A stretch of DNA of 64,000 bases from Stictocephala bisonia (GCA_035578905.1 JAQJVL010000110.1:310001-374000); one strand, 5' to 3'. Positions 24,270 to 36,846 are shown, numbered from the stretch's first letter. Translations and numbers: made by a program. The notes: a model not told the origin generated them from the sequence alone.

Positions 24270-26986
24270 GCAAGTTATGAGGTTAAGTGTAAGAGAGAAT
24301 CTAATGGTCCTAACTTTACCTTGATAAATAAATCATTTTTCATTTTATTTCATATTCTGCAAGTCCAACTTCTCACGACAAAAGACAGCTAAAGCAAGAT
24401 TGGCCACTTGTTTTTTCCCTCTGTATTGCTATCACATAACGGAAAAAAACAGAAGTCACGTCCATTATTTCACTAAACAACACTAGTTTTTGAACCTTGG
24501 AGTGTCAAGTAGTTAGTTGTTAAAGAAAAAAAATAATAGTTCATGTGTCGATGGCATGGCAGCACTTTTGTAGTCACTTTCCTTATTCTCCTCGGATTTC
24601 TCATAAATAAATTGTTTTATTTGTAAAAACTGGATGTAAAAATTGGATTTAAGATACTTCTGAATGGCACTGAGGCGTTTGCTGCAGCTATTTGAAAGCG
24701 ACCTATGTTTATTTTTCCTCTATGACCCTAGCAATTGTCAAAATAAATAAAAAAATTTAAGGTTATAAAAAGGAATGTTTAAAACAACGATTCTGGAATG
24801 TGACTTAATTAAGATAATATCTCGTGTACGAAAAATAATTTTATTTCGTTATTTTATGTTCTTTGTGCCCCTTCTAATTAGGCCAACCTGACTGCTGGTG
24901 CGAGGCCAGGCCAAGCACGTGGACACGCGTGCTACACTTCGGATTGTTCAATAAAATAATCAATTGACGTCACTATCTGTCCAGTTTAATTGGGGCTCAC
25001 CGTATCATTTAATGAAATTATCGTTTGTTGTCGTGTGACATGCAACCGAACCGACGTACGTCTGAGTCACTGCGTACTACCTGACCATCACACAGGTTGG
25101 CGTCCACCACTACCACTAACTGATATGATTTGGTTGTAGCAAGAAGTTATTATATAGTTGGTCTTTGTATGTGAAACAAAAGCCATTTGGATTTACTTGG
25201 AGAAGCTCTCATTTTTATAGTAAATTTCAGTAGCCACATTTTAATCAGTGAAGTAGTTAGAATGGTATGCTGCCATTTTCTGCCCTGCCATTTGCGGCAC
25301 GCCGGATTGTTTCTGTCATTTGCGGCCTGCCTTAAACTGACCATCTAATTATTAGTTAATTTTTTACTTTGGTATGAGGGGGAAGACAAACGGACTGCCA
25401 CTAAGTGTAAACTTATAGTCTAAGTGTCATATTACTTGCATCACTGGCAAACATCTAAATGTATAATATGGTTATCCTATACTTCGTAAGAGTATTTTTA
25501 TGTACTCTATTACTTATAATTTTCGAATTAAAATTCTCAAACATCTAAATAATGTTTTCCGTGTTGGTTGTAGTTAAAAAAAAAATCTGTTGAGTTCATG
25601 TTGGTCTACCTTTAGAGGGCCGCTTTTGGCACATCCCTAACAAGTGACAGCTGCCAACATCTACCAATACAACAATAACCCACCGTTCCGTATGTCATGG
25701 AACCGGTTAGAATTAAGTAAACCTATCTATTTCACCTCGTAGGCTATGTGGTTTAGTATGCCAATGGATCCCATACATTAATAACCCTACAATAGGATGT
25801 CTCCTTGGATGAAGCCATGCTTTACAGCCCTAAACATTTTTCATGCAATATCAATTTTGTCTCGGTGGAAGATACAGTCGTACCTTACCCCCTTCTACCA
25901 AACTAGATCACGTTATTTTTACAGAAAATATACAGTTCGTGCAATAGATATGTTGTGCCAGTAATGCTACTTGTTAGTGAGGTCTGGCATCAATGCTGGT
26001 TTAAACTGCATTACATTAACATGGTACCACACTACCTTAACAAATTACTGCACCTAAAAAAGCTGAGAACTAGAGACAAAACTAACATCGGATGAATTAT
26101 GATCAATTATGAATAAAATCAATGCTTGGGGTCCAACACCCAATTTTTGTGGACCCCGAGTCACATATGGACAGCTACAGAAACGGTCGAAGATGTTTAA
26201 CAATTAGTAGTTTGCGTGCTAACAGATACAAGCTCTGACATCCAAGAGCAGTAGCTTCATCTTCATTGTAGCTGTCATTACCTCAACAGTCATCGTCTTC
26301 CTCAACAGATTACAAAGTTTTCAGTAGGTGCTAAACAAGTGTTTAGACATTGACAATCATATACTGTAGTCAACGGAACGCCGTATAGTTGTGATTAAAG
26401 TTTTGCGATATCGGTCTTCATTTGGTAAGAAAATTAAACCATAATTATTTATAATCAACCACTTATTTAGTATAATTCATATTGGATCGAGTAATCTCTT
26501 CGAATTTCAGGTAGACTTGATGATGACCGCAGGGTGGACCGACGCTCGAGTTCCACACATTGACAATGTTTTGACAACGGAGGACTAGGCCTGCCTGAAT
26601 ACTGAGTACTGTATCTTAGTTTGGCAAAATACACGAGAAACAGTTGTCGGAGGGGCAATTTCACGCTTCTAACTAAAGAGTAGCGGCTCCTTGTTGTCAA
26701 CCTCGCCAAGCTAGTACTCCTAGGATGGTACTTCTAATCATGGTAGCCTATAGCTCGACGCCTTTTTTTAGGCATCACGTTCTTATACTTTGGTCACTGA
26801 GAAGGACCTGTTTATGTAAAACTATCCATCCATAAAATTGGTAAGATGGCTTAACAGCGTGATACCTTGTCACCTGTGAACGAAGACTAAAAGTTGAGAG
26901 ATGAAAAACTCACTACTAGTGTGACGTCGGCGTTAGACCGATTCACAAGCGAACGCATGTTGCTGTAGTTATGAACTATCAATTCT
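24270..26986. other. Intergenic DNA without recognised gene
   Basis: No gene supported. 24870-25110 is GC-richer and has scattered TGACGTCA, CACGTG and TAAT-type motifs, so it may hold regulatory sequence. The short minus-strand frames at 25150-25344 and 26467-26709 match nothing known to me. A ~60-bp stretch near 24665 resembles 28589-28650. Confidence 0.35.
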
Positions 26987-27132
26987 GCCTGAGCCTGATT
27001 GACTGACTGCCGATTGAGGATGCTAATGAATCAGTCTTGTTGTGAATCAAGGGTCCAGGTGGACCCCCTCTTTTTATTGGCCGGCACCCTTGTGACAGCG
27101 ACAGTCTTGGAGGAGCGTCACTCTCAACTCTC
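26987..27132 (-). repeat. Dispersed repeat, minus copy (partner at 38967)
   Basis: Read on the minus strand this matches 38967-39114 on the plus strand over about 146 bp, roughly three quarters identical, with shared blocks such as gagagttgagagtga and ggacccttgatt. Both copies have open frames with similar peptides (APPRLSL, QGC, GPLI), but the substitutions do not favour synonymous sites. Confidence 0.7.
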
Positions 27133-27419
27133 GCCGAACAGTGTTTAAATGATGACGGCTTGTCAGTGACGGAGTGATACTTTGATGGGAACAAACCATC
27201 ATCTTGTTATCGATATCATATGTTTATATCTTCTGTTGAAGTTTATGTAGTCTTCCTTCGTACTCCTTGTTAATGCTGACACACCCCCCTCAACACAATA
27301 ACTGACAAAGAATTTCGGCAAAGAGAAGAAAGAAACAAATGTCACATCAAATTGTTCACTAAATTATTGTTTTCTAGTTAAACACTTTGGATGTCGTGTA
27401 GTTAGTTCTCCAGTTCACC

Positions 27420-28500
27420 GTGGGGGGGGGGGCTAACATCTTGTCAGCCATTCACCGCGGGGGGAGGCAGGGCCAGCATCTTGTCAGTCCATCATCGTCT
27501 GTCCATCACCGGGGGGGGGGGGGCAGGGCCAGCATCTTGTCTGTCCATCACCGGGGGTGGGTGGGCAGGACCAGCATCTTGTCAGTCATTCACCGTAGGG
27601 GTGCAGGGCCAGCATCTTGTCTGTCCATCACCGGGGGGGGCCAGCATCTTGTCAGTCATGCACCGTGGGGGGGGGGGCAGGTCCAGCATCTTGTCAGTCA
27701 TGCACCGTGGGAGGGGCAGGGCCAGCATCTTGTCAGTCATGCACCGTGGGGGGGGGCAGGGCCAGCATATTGTCAGTCATGCCCCGGGGGGACAGGGCCA
27801 GCATATTGTCAGTCATTCACCGTGGGAGGGTAGGGCCAGCATCTTGTCTGTCCATCACCGGGGGGGGGGCAGCATCTTGTCAGTCATGCACCGTGGGGGG
27901 GCAGGGCCAGCATCTTGTCAGTCATGCACCGTGGGGGAGGCAGGGCCAGCATCTTGTCTGTCCATCACCGTGGGGGGCAGCATATTGTCAGTCATGCACC
28001 GTGGGGGGGCCAGCATCTTGTCAGTCATGCACCGTGGGGGAGGAAGGGCTAACATCTTGTCTGTCGATCACCGGGGGGGCAGGACCAGTATCTTGTCTGT
28101 CCATCACCAGGGGGGGGCAGGGCCAGCATCTTGTCTGTCCATCACGGGGGGGGGGGCAGTTCCAGCATCTTGTCTGTCCATCACCGGGGGGACAGGGCCA
28201 GCATCTTGTCTGTCCATCACCGGGGGGGGGCAGCATCTTGTCAGTCATGCACTGTGGGGGAGGCAGGGCTAATATCTTGTCAGTCATTCACCGTGGGGGG
28301 CAGGGCCAGCATCTTGTCAGTCATTTACCGTGGGGGGGTAGGGCCAGCATCTTGTCTGTCCATCACGGGGGGGGGGGGGCAGCATCTTGTCAGTCATGCA
28401 CCGTGGGGGAGGCAGGGCCAGCGTCTTGTCTGTCCATCACCGGGGGGGGCAGCATCTTGTCAGTCATGCACCGTGGGTAGGGCAGGCCCAGCATCTTGGG
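27420..28500 (+). repeat. G-run minisatellite, about 27 units of ~32-56 bp
   Basis: Units consist of cagcatcttgtc, then (a/t)gtc(c)at(t/g)caccg, then a run of 5-13 G. Two main variants alternate: tctgtccatcaccg and cagtcatgcaccgtg. All + frames stay open over hundreds of bases because the unit lacks stops and varies in length, so the long ORFs here are not genes. The repeated G-runs on one strand have strong G-quadruplex potential. Confidence 0.95.
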
Positions 28501-29559
28501 GGGGGGTCCTTAAATCCCTTCAAATCCTCAAGCTATAGGGTCTACTATAGATTTATAAACATGTACATTAGAGCTAGTCAATTGTTAACTGCTACTGAGC
28601 CATTTGCTGCGGTCATACGAAAGCGATCTCAGTTTTTTTTCTCTGTGGTTTCGTTTCACAACAATGATGAAGTGTTCCCCCGTAATGGTCGTTAATCAGG
28701 TAATCAATAAGCCAATAAGCAGCCAGTGTCGCATGTACTCGTTGCCGAGAGATGGCGTGCTGGTCACCAGTTGTTGCTGCTCTAATATAATTGTAATGAC
28801 GGAGTTATCATTAACTGTTGACATCATGCCAGCCGTTCTATTGATTGCCTGATAGTTAGCAGTATCACGTGACAGTGTTGGCCAGACATTAGTGACCGCT
28901 GCTAAGGCAATGGTAAATGTAATTACACACTTGTGAAGTGTTGAGTACTTGATAAGTAAACGAAGTTATAATCGATTATTTGCAGTATAACATATTTAAA
29001 ATATATTCCTTCAGACTTAAGTTTGTACTTGACAAGTTAATTTAATCAGCATAGTTCATTATCATTGTTATGTAACTTTCATAAAAAATGTTTGTACAAT
29101 AATCTTTAAAAGATTACAATATCCCACAGAATATATAATATTTCTTTACATAGCTCCAATTAACACACACTGTTAACGTTTCGGGCTGATTAAAATCCTT
29201 ATCAGGATATGAGGTGATTATTTAGTTGTGTACTCATTAAATCCGACTTAAAATTACCCATACTTCTCCACTCAGATTTTTGCACAAGAAACTTAATCCA
29301 ACTTGTGTAAATGCTGATTTCTAAGAATCAAAATATGATGCATATCCTAGACTAGAAACATGTAGACTTGACAATTAATGGGATATTACTTAGTAGATTA
29401 TTCCCAAATTGGCAAGTAAATGCTAAAGAGGAACTGTATTGCAGTCTAAAACTCTATGGAGTAAAAATTATAAAAATCGAGTAACGCATCAAAGATAAAG
29501 ATCAATTTGTCTAATGGTTTTAGTATCTCCTTGTCCTAAAATACATTCATATAATAACT
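28501..29559. other. Intergenic DNA, mixed composition
   Basis: No gene recognised. 28690-28930 is GC-richer with TAAT, ATTGATT and CACGTG motifs. 29170-29215 contains, on the minus strand, a cctgataagg...cccgaaacg motif related to those at 21.95 and 45.35 kb. Confidence 0.35.
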
Positions 29560-30420
29560 AGTTTACACTTTCTTCTGCATGACAATGGCGGGTTTCGTGT
29601 ACTATTGTCTTTCAAAAAGAGCTCATCTACGTAATTATAGTACCAGTTCTTGCTTGACAAGGATGGTTTTGGAGTGACGTTTGCTTCAATAAGAGCTCAA
29701 TTATGGAATTGTAATATCAGGTCTTGCTCGACAAGGATAGTGTTCGTGTATCCTTATCTTTCAAAAAGAGCTCATCTACGAAATTCTTTACCAGCTCTTG
29801 CACGACAAGGATGGATTTCGTTTACTGTTATATTTAAAAAATAGCTCATCTATGGAAATTTGATAGGCCTACTAGCTCTTGCAAGCCGAAGGATGGGTTT
29901 CGTGTGTGTTGATCCTTCAAAAATAGCTCATCTACGTATTTATAGTACCAGTTCTTGCACGACAAGGATGGTGTTCGTGTATTCTTATATTTGAAAAAGA
30001 GCTCATCTACGAAATCCTAAACCAGCTCTTGCACGACAAGGATGGATTTCGTGTACTCATATATTTCAAAAATAGATCATCTATGGAATGTTGATACCAG
30101 CTCTTGCATACCGAAGGATGGGTTTCGTGTGTGTTGATCCTTCAAAAAGAGCTCATCTACGTAATTATAGTACCAGTTCTTGCACGACAAGGATGGTTTT
30201 CGAGTGTCGTTTGCTTCAATAACAGGTCATCTACGGAATTCAAATACCAGGCCCTGCTCGACAAGGATAGTGTTCGTGTATCCTTATCTTTCAAAAAGAG
30301 CTGGTGTACGAAATTCTTTACCAGCTCTTGCACGACAAGGATGGGTATCGTGTACTCTTATATTTCAAAAATATCTCATCAATGGTACCAGCTTTGCAAA
30401 CCGAAGGAGGGTCTGACTGT
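29560..30420. repeat. Tandem repeat, ~75-bp unit, about 11 copies with higher-order pattern
   Basis: Units are anchored by gctcatctacg at about 29621, 29695, 29770, 29844, 29926, 30001, 30075, 30151, 30225, 30300 and 30374. Four unit types recur in the order A-B-C-D, B-C-D, A-B-C-D, giving a super-period near 300 bp. The 114-codon frame at 30104-30448 is a by-product. Confidence 0.9.
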
Positions 30421-33410
30421 AACCATTGTTTCTGAAATTTTAAAGTAAGTTTTATAGCTTTTATTTCCAAGTAGGCCTATACTCATCGTTACCTTCCACC
30501 CCTCAGTTTCTTAGAGCAGTTATATAATTCAGTTATCTGTTTTATCAATTTCTTATTTATTGACATTTTTATTTCATAACTGAAACTGAACTATGTATTT
30601 TGACGCAAAAATCAAACAATAAATTTAAAAAATTTAAAACAATTTTTGCTTTGTTATTTTAAGGTGTTTCTTAATATTTTTTTTTTTTTAAATCACACAT
30701 TTTCACATTGTGCTGCGTTTTAAGGCACGAATTTATTTTGTAGTCTTGAACATAAAAGAATGACAATTTACGATAATGTTCATGCGTGCAAAATCGTACA
30801 CACATATATGAATATAGTGTTAAGTGTACATGTTGACATTTTAAAGAGTATTTCAAGCCAATTAGCATACTTATCAATATTTAATAATCAGTTGATTATT
30901 CGGATTATTAATATAGACTAATTATGCTTCAACTGTTGTTTGGATATAATCTTATAAGTCTACGATCAACAACTACAACCTCCTGTAAAATCACGAAAAC
31001 ACTTTCTAAATGAGTGTTCGTACTTAGTTTTTGAACCCTTACAACATAATAAATAATTTCTAATGTATAGTTAGCGTCAGTTTACATTACAAGTTAACGT
31101 TAATCATCGCGCCAACCGACTGGTGGCATTGGGTCGATAGCCATCTCACAGCCAGTGTGATTGAATGACCAAATCGCTGTCACACAAATGGCGTGTTATG
31201 GCAGCAATGAATAGATGTCGGTAAATAGGCACGACCGGTCGACACTAATGCCGGCCGACACGGCACGTCTGACACGCGCGACCCGGCACGGCATTGATTA
31301 GTAGTCCGTAGTACGATCACAGACTCATAAATAAACCTTTGGTATGATGACTAATATTATTATTAATTAATATTACACAGTTTAATTTAATGTGAATAAT
31401 AAACACTTAAGGATGTTGAATAACAAACGCAACGTTCCACATACGTTCGAATTCGGATTTGATAAATAAAAATAGCTCTAAAAAATAGTAATTATATTCA
31501 AATCAATAAAAAAAACACTGCAGTAAACACATGATGCAATTTGTCTTAGTACTCTAAAACTATAGCGCATCAAACACAGATTCGCGACTCTCTGTCAAAA
31601 ACCATCGACAAGCATGACACCAGCGCTCCTAGCGGCGGGACCACAGTAATGCGTATTTCTGCACTATTTACATCCTATATTGTTATTAGTAAATACCAAA
31701 TAACTTATGTCTATAGTCTGTAATGGCACTTTTTCCATTGTTATTATTCCACTTCTTTGCAAGACGCAATGAAAAACAACGGTAGTGTGGTGTAGTTGTG
31801 CGGTCCAACTACATGGAGCGCTAGCGTCGCGCTAGCTTCATATCAGAGCAATGGAAGTGTCGTGACTGTATGTTATTAGACCGTAGCATTAGTGTATTTT
31901 AAAGTTGTTGATTCAAATCGTTTAGGTCATGTGTCAGCAATTTTAACCAGTATCCATAGGAACAAAGACAAATCAAGCTTCTGGCCTTTGTTTTGGAGAA
32001 TAATAAGCGAGCGTAAGATTATCTTGCAATATTTTTGTTGTTGGTTAGGTTATGTTTATGTTATTTTACGTTTCTTAAGTTACAAATAACTCTCAAACTA
32101 GGTACATTTTTCCTATTTCAGGTTATTTAGGTTAGTTTAATTAGATGTTCAGTTTTCGTTATGCACAGGGTCCAGGTATGCCGGGTAGGCCTAATTCTCT
32201 GTCCTTTTATTAATAGATTCGGTTGAATGTATTTTGAGGTTAAATGGTAGAAAGGACTTTGCAGCCGTAACTTCGCCCCGTGTAATAGCTATAAAGACGT
32301 TTCTCATTTCATTTTTTTCATTTCACATAAAAACAAATTAGTTTAACCAAACGAGCACATCTAAACAGTTTATTACCAAAATAAATTAATTAAACGCTTC
32401 TCACAAACTAAAGCAACGAATGAAAGGATACAAATAAAAAATATTTCCAATAACAGAACATTTTACAATATTATAAAAAATATACTACAAGTCTAATTAA
32501 ACTAAAAATAAAGCGAACTAAAATTGATAAATTTTAAAAACTCTTAAATGTGGGCCCATCGAGGTGACTAGTGAAACTTGGCCTACTTCTTAATGATAAC
32601 TCAATATAGCTGAAGTTTTATTTGACTATGCCTTTAATAAATTGACAATACAGTAATTTCATTAAAATGAAGAGGCGACTTTGGTAATTTTTTATCGACA
32701 TAAAAGTCGGCTAAACATATAAATAACCAACTTTTACTCAATAAAAATATATCGTTATCATAGGTTAAAAATTGCAATTCACAGGGTTTAGATTTGTATA
32801 TACATTCCAACGACAATTTATTTATTATCACAAACTAAATAATTGCAATCAAGTGTTTAGTTCATGCTGAGTAACCGGAAGTGTCAGTCGACGTACACAA
32901 ACCGGTGCCATGCAAACGCACTGTTTACCTCAACATGTGATCGATCTATGTTCACTACTTCGTTAACCACGGTCATTACTACCTTGAAATATTTCTAACG
33001 GTAAACCAGAATATACACTGATTAGCACTGCTTAGCTTAGAGTACCATCGTATCAATGATTGATAAGCTGGCCAAATACGAAATGCAAATAGTACTTGGT
33101 CAGAAGCAGTTCTTCTAAACAACTTAAGATTCTATCATCAAACCTCCTAGTTAAAATAGTTCTAACCACTCCTCTAATCTGTACCTTCGCTTTGTCGGCC
33201 AGTGTTCAGGTGGCTGCCTTTCTCCGTACACAAGTAACGGAGGGGAAACACTCCACAACGAAAGTATTTGTTATAGGCCTATGTATTTTGCTGGGCGCAC
33301 CACTATTGCGCACTAAAATTCAGGTAGATCTAGTCACCGATATTGCGCACTTGGTTGAAAGGCCGCATCTCGGACTCACCGCTATTGGACACCTACCCTT
33401 CCAAGAACTC
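30421..33410. other. Intergenic DNA without recognised gene
   Basis: No gene supported. 31080-31330 is clearly GC-richer than its surroundings. Sites resembling the CTCF core occur near 31621-31640, and a gctagcg/cgctagc inverted repeat near 31819-31836. The frame at 33096-33461 runs into the Harbinger TIR and is probably spurious. Confidence 0.35.
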
Positions 33411-33413
33411 TTA

Positions 33414-33443
33414 GGCTACGGCCACACTTGGCGACCAGGTCGC
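33414..33443 (+). repeat. Harbinger left TIR
   Basis: Starts ggctacggccacacttggcg directly after the TTA duplication. The right TIR begins gtctacggccacacatggcg on the other strand. Confidence 0.9.
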
Positions 33444-33489
33444 GGGGGGTTCCACACTTGAACGATCAACGACAAATTCAGTTGTCAGG

Positions 33490-36030
33490 ATGGCTCCAAT
33501 GAGTGAGGAGGACCTGTTCTAGTTATTGTCGTACGATTGTATCTGAAAAAGAAGAGGAAACACAGATTTGGAGTTCATCCCCTGAACGCAGTTCGTTTGA
33601 AACATGGTCAGTTTCACACCATAATAACATTGCTTAGGAATTATGGAGACAAGTTTTTTTTTATTATTTTCTAATGCGCATAGTAACGTTCGACGAGCTT
33701 CTGACGTACATTAAAGACGACATCGTGGAAAAGGACACGAGGTTTCTGATTCCCATTGCACCATACGAACGTCTTGCTGTCACCTTAAGGTAAGTCTGTA
33801 ACATTATTAAGTGAATATAATTGACATACTTTCTTCCATGGATGATCACTATATTTTTTTAGAGATATTTAACATACATTTCCAAACAAGATACCAGTGT
33901 TTAGATTTTTTAGTTCTTAGGAATAAAATTAACTTTGGTGGCGTAAACACACAAAACTACAGAAGAAACCTTTAATCGAATTGCTTTTGGCCTTGATCCT
34001 TAATTATCGAGATCAATTAATAAACATTATTTTATCAGGGTGATTCCTACTATAGATCCTAATAAATGTTAATTAGTACATTTCAACAATAACAACTTGG
34101 AGGTTTACAAAATATTTTTGTTGGAAGGGTTACTAAAAAATAATAAAAATAAAACAATGCAAATAGTCTGTTACATATTTATTTGACAATATTCTATTAC
34201 AAATGACTTTTAATACGCTTACTGAGTAGTATCTTCGTAAAAAGCACTACATACTGAAGAATCGCTAGCTGAGACTGATGATGCTAAGGAGGGAGATGTG
34301 ACTCTTGTAGCAATGGGGGCTTGTGGTCCTGGAGGAAAAATACCTGGGTTGGGTTGTTTTAAATTTTTAACGTTTGAAAATTGCTGTTGGTCGGATGGTA
34401 CTGTCTTATAATGGAAGTTTGAGGGTTGCTGAATTAGAAAAGAGGAGAAATGACTTTGATTTGGAAATTGGAGCTATGGTTGGTAACCCATGAGTGTTAA
34501 AGCAGATGGCGTCTCAGCAGCTGATGCTTGTTGCATTATTTGGGAAATAGATACTCTAGCCCACATTTACCTTTCGATTGGAAGTGTTTTTTAAATAGGA
34601 AGGAATGAAATCAAAAAGTTTTTGTCAGCTTCCTCTTCATCGTCTAATGTCTTCCTCCCATCCAAGTGTTTCAAAACGGCAACTTCGAATGCTGATTGTT
34701 TAGCTCTCTTGTACTTGGCTGTGTATTGCCTTACTTGTTGCTCAACACTCAGTTGCTGTTGCCGAAGTTCACCACCTTCCTCCTCAGCAGATGTAGCCGT
34801 CAGTGGCCTGTCTTGAAGGCTAGAGGTAAAATGAAAAAAAACCAGATTGTATACTCAAATAAGTTGTACGGTAAATACCAAATGTTAAAAATCTATGTAA
34901 ATATGTCTGCAATTTACTACTTACCCTCCATCGTCGATGGTGCCAACTAAGAAAAGCAGCTGGTCAAAGAAGCAATACTTCTTCCTGCGCTTTGCTTCAC
35001 TGCCTCTTGGCATTTTTTGATTTCTTAACTCCCTTGAAAATGCATCTCGAAGGGATTTCCACTTCTTCTGAAGATCCTTTACTGAAACATATATTATATT
35101 TTTTTTAACCAAACAACAATTAAGGAATACTTTATTGTGGTATGTTTCAGGTTCTTGGCGACGGGGAACACCTTCCACTCATTATCATTTGAGTATCGCA
35201 TTGGTAGATCAACAATCATAAAAATTGTGTGAGAAACTTGTCTAGTAATATGGAACACTTTGAAAAAAGTTATGAAAATGCCCAGGACAGAAGATTGGAT
35301 GAAAATTGCCGAAGAATTTGAAACCAGAGCTGATTTCCTTAACTGTATAGGGGCACTGGATGGTAAACACATTCGTGTGATGAAATGTGAAGAAAGTGGG
35401 TCATTGCTTTTTAATTATAAACAGTTTTTTCTATTTTTCTGATGGCTTTATCATATGCAAACTATTGCTTTACTATAGTTGATGTGGGGCACTACGGGAA
35501 ATCAGCTGATTCGAATATATTCCGGCAGTCCACCTTGCATAGAATGTTAGTCAGCGAAGAGTTAAATGTACCAGACAACAAACCATTGCCTAATTTGGAG
35601 AATTCAGTTTCCCTACCGTATGTTATTCTTGCCGATGAAGCTTTTACTATGAGCAAACATGTCCTAAGACCCTATGCTAGAAAAATCTTAACGTAAAAAA
35701 AGAGTGTTCAATTATAGGCTATCGAGGGGTCGTCGCTATATTGAATGTACCTTTGGTATACTTGCAAACAATTAGAGAGTGTTCCATACACTTGTTGCTT
35801 TGGATCTACTATATGTGGAACAAATTGTACTTTCTGCCTGTGTTTTACGTAATTTTGTTCGGGTTAGAGATGGTTACCAGTTTGAGGATACTCTAACTTG
35901 TCTCTTGGAAGACATTGCGGTCATTGGTACCGGTGGATCATGTTCTATTTAAAAAACAACCCGTTATACCCTTGCGGATTATTTTAAATCTCCAGCAGGA
36001 TGTTTAGCATGGCAGTACAACATGATTTAA
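33490..36030 (+). pseudogene. HARBI1-like DDE transposase, two exons, decayed
   Basis: Exon 1 (33490-33789) encodes the N-terminal region: VHPLN, then TFDELL and PYERLAVTLR. It ends at a gtaagt donor. The acceptor tttcag is at 35150 and exon 2 (35151-36030) continues in frame with FLATGNTFHSL. The DDE nuclease (Pfam DDE_Tnp_4 type) follows: IGALDGKH with the first Asp, VDVGHYGKSADSN, ILADEAF with a further acidic residue, and RRYIECTFGIL with the catalytic Glu. Disablements are 1-nt frameshifts near 33508, in the T-run at 33652-33662, near 35430 and near 35697, and stops at 35230-35232, 35773-35775 and 35950-35952. The frame closes at 36028-36030. The 1361-bp intron contains the opposite-strand MADF exons 2 and 3. 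Confidence 0.9.
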
Positions 36031-36556
36031 AAGAAAAATAACAGGATATGAGAAAATAAATGTTTAAGAAAAAATATTGCGTTTATTAAATTGTAATTAA
36101 TGTTTATTCAAAATTGAGTTTATGCTGTTTGTTTGTTTAACTAATGTTCATGTAATCAATAAAATGTTTTGGTGTAAAAAATAAAAAGTTTCTTTTAATT
36201 ACATATGCCCTAATTATATTGTTAATTTCAATAACATTAGATATTATTTGAATCAATCAATCAATCGATAGAACATTGTCTTTATTACCTTTAGACTTAG
36301 AGTAAGCATAGGCTTGAGTCAAATACAAATGAACTTATAAATAGATAAATATAGCCGTAGAGTGATTAAATTTAATCTTACCTTGTTTATTTTTTTCCTC
36401 GTTGAATAGTTGATCCCAGTTATCGACAACTACCGCAGCTACTTCAACCCATAACTTAGATTTCTCATCCCTGATGCTGTATTCCTTTAGGGCTACATCC
36501 CATAGAGGTCTACGCACGCTAATTTCATTTATAAATATATCTGTTTCAAACGGCAT
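34591..36556 (-). CDS. MADF/BESS DNA-binding protein of the Harbinger element, three exons
   Basis: Exon 1 (36556-36382) starts MPFETD and gives the first part of a MADF (Myb/SANT-like) domain: FINEISVRRPLWD, then SKLWVEVA. It ends in phase 1 at a gtaaga donor. Exon 2 (35081-34925) follows a tttcag acceptor and completes MADF with VKDLQKKWKSLRDAF and CFFDQLLFL. Exon 3 (34819-34591) is Gln/Glu-rich and begins a BESS-like motif (DKNFLISFLP). The spliced frame is open for 186 codons. The first stop (34591-34593) cuts the BESS region, and similarity-like sequence continues in the same frame to a stop at 34474-34476 across another stop, so the tail is probably truncated. In this superfamily such proteins help bind the transposon ends and import the nuclease. 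Its first intron encloses transposase exon 2. Confidence 0.8.
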
Positions 36557-36813
36557 ATTTTCCAACTGCGCAGGACCACTGTCGAAACAAAACTGAACAA
36601 TATAAACAGTGCAGAAACTGGGTGTGTGAAGGAGCGACATGTCGCCGAGTGTGGCCGGTGCCGTACGATAACATGGGGAGCGTATCTGGTGCCGCGACCA
36701 GAAAACGCTACGGACGCGTTCGTTTTTCTGTCGCTGGCGGTCGCGGGTCGCAGATCGCTTGCTGTGGCCATCTTCATTTAATTTAACGCTACCCATATTT
36801 TTCTTTTGTTGCG

Positions 36814-36843
36814 ACGACCAGGTCGCCATGTGTGGCCGTAGAC
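36814..36843 (-). repeat. Harbinger right TIR
   Basis: Inverted partner of 33414-33443, followed by TTA at 36844-36846. An ATG at 36827-36829 (-) lies inside this TIR, but the MADF gene more likely starts at 36556. Confidence 0.9.
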
Positions 36844-36846
36844 TTA

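Larger units (their letters stand above)
33414..36843. mobile_element. PIF/Harbinger DNA transposon, 3430 bp
   Basis: Terminal inverted repeats of about 30 bp (left from 33414, right to 36843) share ctacggccacac, tggcgacc and ggtcg. A TTA duplication flanks them at 33411-33413 and 36844-36846, the target preference of the PIF/Harbinger superfamily. Inside are the two genes this superfamily carries: a HARBI1-like DDE nuclease (+) and a MADF/BESS DNA-binding protein (-). The nuclease is disabled, so this copy is not autonomous. Confidence 0.93.

Noticed and set aside
27420..28538. Overlapping ORFs of 135-287 codons on the plus strand
   Set aside because: They are read-throughs of the G-run minisatellite in several frames at once; repeat length varies without regard to frame and no domain is present.
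33096..33461. 121-codon ORF left of the Harbinger element
   Set aside because: Runs from flanking DNA into the TIR, shows no domain, and would be broken by the insertion.
36335..36829. 164-codon minus ORF starting at an ATG in the Harbinger TIR
   Set aside because: Its first part is TIR and subterminal sequence without similarity, and its end reads through the splice donor at 36381; the MADF gene is better started at 36556.
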